Source: Deltaproteobacteria bacterium (GTDB taxonomy: Bacteria; Desulfobacterota; DSM-4660; Desulfatiglandales; Desulfatiglandaceae). From it: a stretch of 14,680 nucleotides of DNA. The DNA lies in NCBI GenBank assembly GCA_029932035.1, contig JAOZQV010000043.1, positions 1 through 14,680 on the forward strand. Reading direction: 5' to 3'. Below the pieces are notes generated by a model. The model ran no database searches. It was not told where the DNA came from and saw nothing but the letters and a program-made list of their open reading frames with translations. A program made the translations under genes and the position numbers. Positions 14,597 to 14,680 of the stretch are shown here, in pieces. Each line of letters opens with the position of its first letter. Position 1 is the first letter of the stretch.

Positions 14597-14680
14597 ATGG
14601 CTGAAAGCCAGATGGAAGAAGTATTGAAAAAGTCGAACCAGAAGCTGGAAGAACAGCTTAGAGAACAATCAGTTGAACTT
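14597..14680 (+). CDS. start of a coiled-coil protein, truncated by window edge; possible sensor kinase or PAS protein
   Basis: An open frame begins at ATG 14597 and runs off the right end after 28 codons. An in-frame TAA at 14594-14596 rules out a longer N terminus. ATG 14612 (M6) is the only nearby alternative, and neither has a clear Shine-Dalgarno. The visible peptide is hydrophilic and Glu/Lys/Gln-rich, with leucines spaced as in a coiled coil, for example EEVLKKSNQKLEEQLRE. Such N-terminal helices often precede PAS or histidine-kinase domains, but none of those domains is in view, so the function is unknown. It lies behind its own terminator and promoter candidates, so it is probably a separate transcription unit. 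Confidence 0.5.
   Translation, partial: MAESQMEEVLKKSNQKLEEQLREQSVEL

Noticed and set aside
14509..14604. 31-codon + strand open frame starting at ATG 14509
   Set aside because: It has no convincing ribosome site and no family resemblance, and it overlaps the more plausible frame starting at 14597.
1..14680. Mobile element, CRISPR array, defence system or biosynthetic cluster
   Set aside because: No transposase, integrase, long terminal repeats, spaced direct-repeat array, nuclease/toxin genes or synthase modules are visible. The genes read as vertically inherited housekeeping and envelope functions.

Overview
The window looks like ordinary housekeeping chromosome from a Gram-negative (diderm) bacterium, most likely a member of the former Deltaproteobacteria (Desulfobacterota, perhaps near Syntrophales). 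The evidence is two periplasmic SurA/PpiC-type chaperones, several predicted lipoproteins, a RodZ-like protein, a sigma-32-type factor with an RpoH box, and the order mfd, PpiC-type isomerase, SurA-like isomerase, which I recall from that group. The taxonomic call is inference. Every gene is on the + strand and packing is tight. I see no insertion sequence, tRNA, rRNA, CRISPR array or phage gene.

Region 1 (1-5367) is metabolic and repair genes: the last 28 codons of a probable folP, then coaX (type III pantothenate kinase), an LD-carboxypeptidase of the LdcA/MccF family, and mfd (transcription-repair coupling factor). A 109-base AT-rich gap follows. Region 2 (5477-10710) is five genes with gaps of 14-18 bases or an overlap: a PpiC-type peptidyl-prolyl isomerase that is probably a lipoprotein, a SurA-like isomerase, a RodZ-like membrane HTH protein, tyrS, and an RpoH-like sigma factor with a lysine-rich N-terminal tail. 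This places envelope protein folding, cell-shape and heat-shock functions in one likely transcription unit.

A 97-base gap carrying a short inverted repeat and imperfect 9-base direct repeats precedes region 3 (10808-14341): a lipoprotein of about 15 TPRs, a LolB-like lipoprotein and a family 2 glycosyltransferase, coupled by a 4-base stop/start overlap and then a 1-base gap. Both downstream genes start with TTG. This unit points to outer-membrane lipoprotein or polysaccharide work. Region 4 (14342-14680) holds a good candidate intrinsic terminator, a perfect TTGACA -35 box with a small inverted repeat behind it, and the first 28 codons of a coiled-coil protein cut by the window edge.

No clearly new system is visible. 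The most useful items to follow are the sigma-factor tail, the repeats before the TPR gene, the TPR/LolB-like/glycosyltransferase unit, and the terminator-promoter boundary near the right end.
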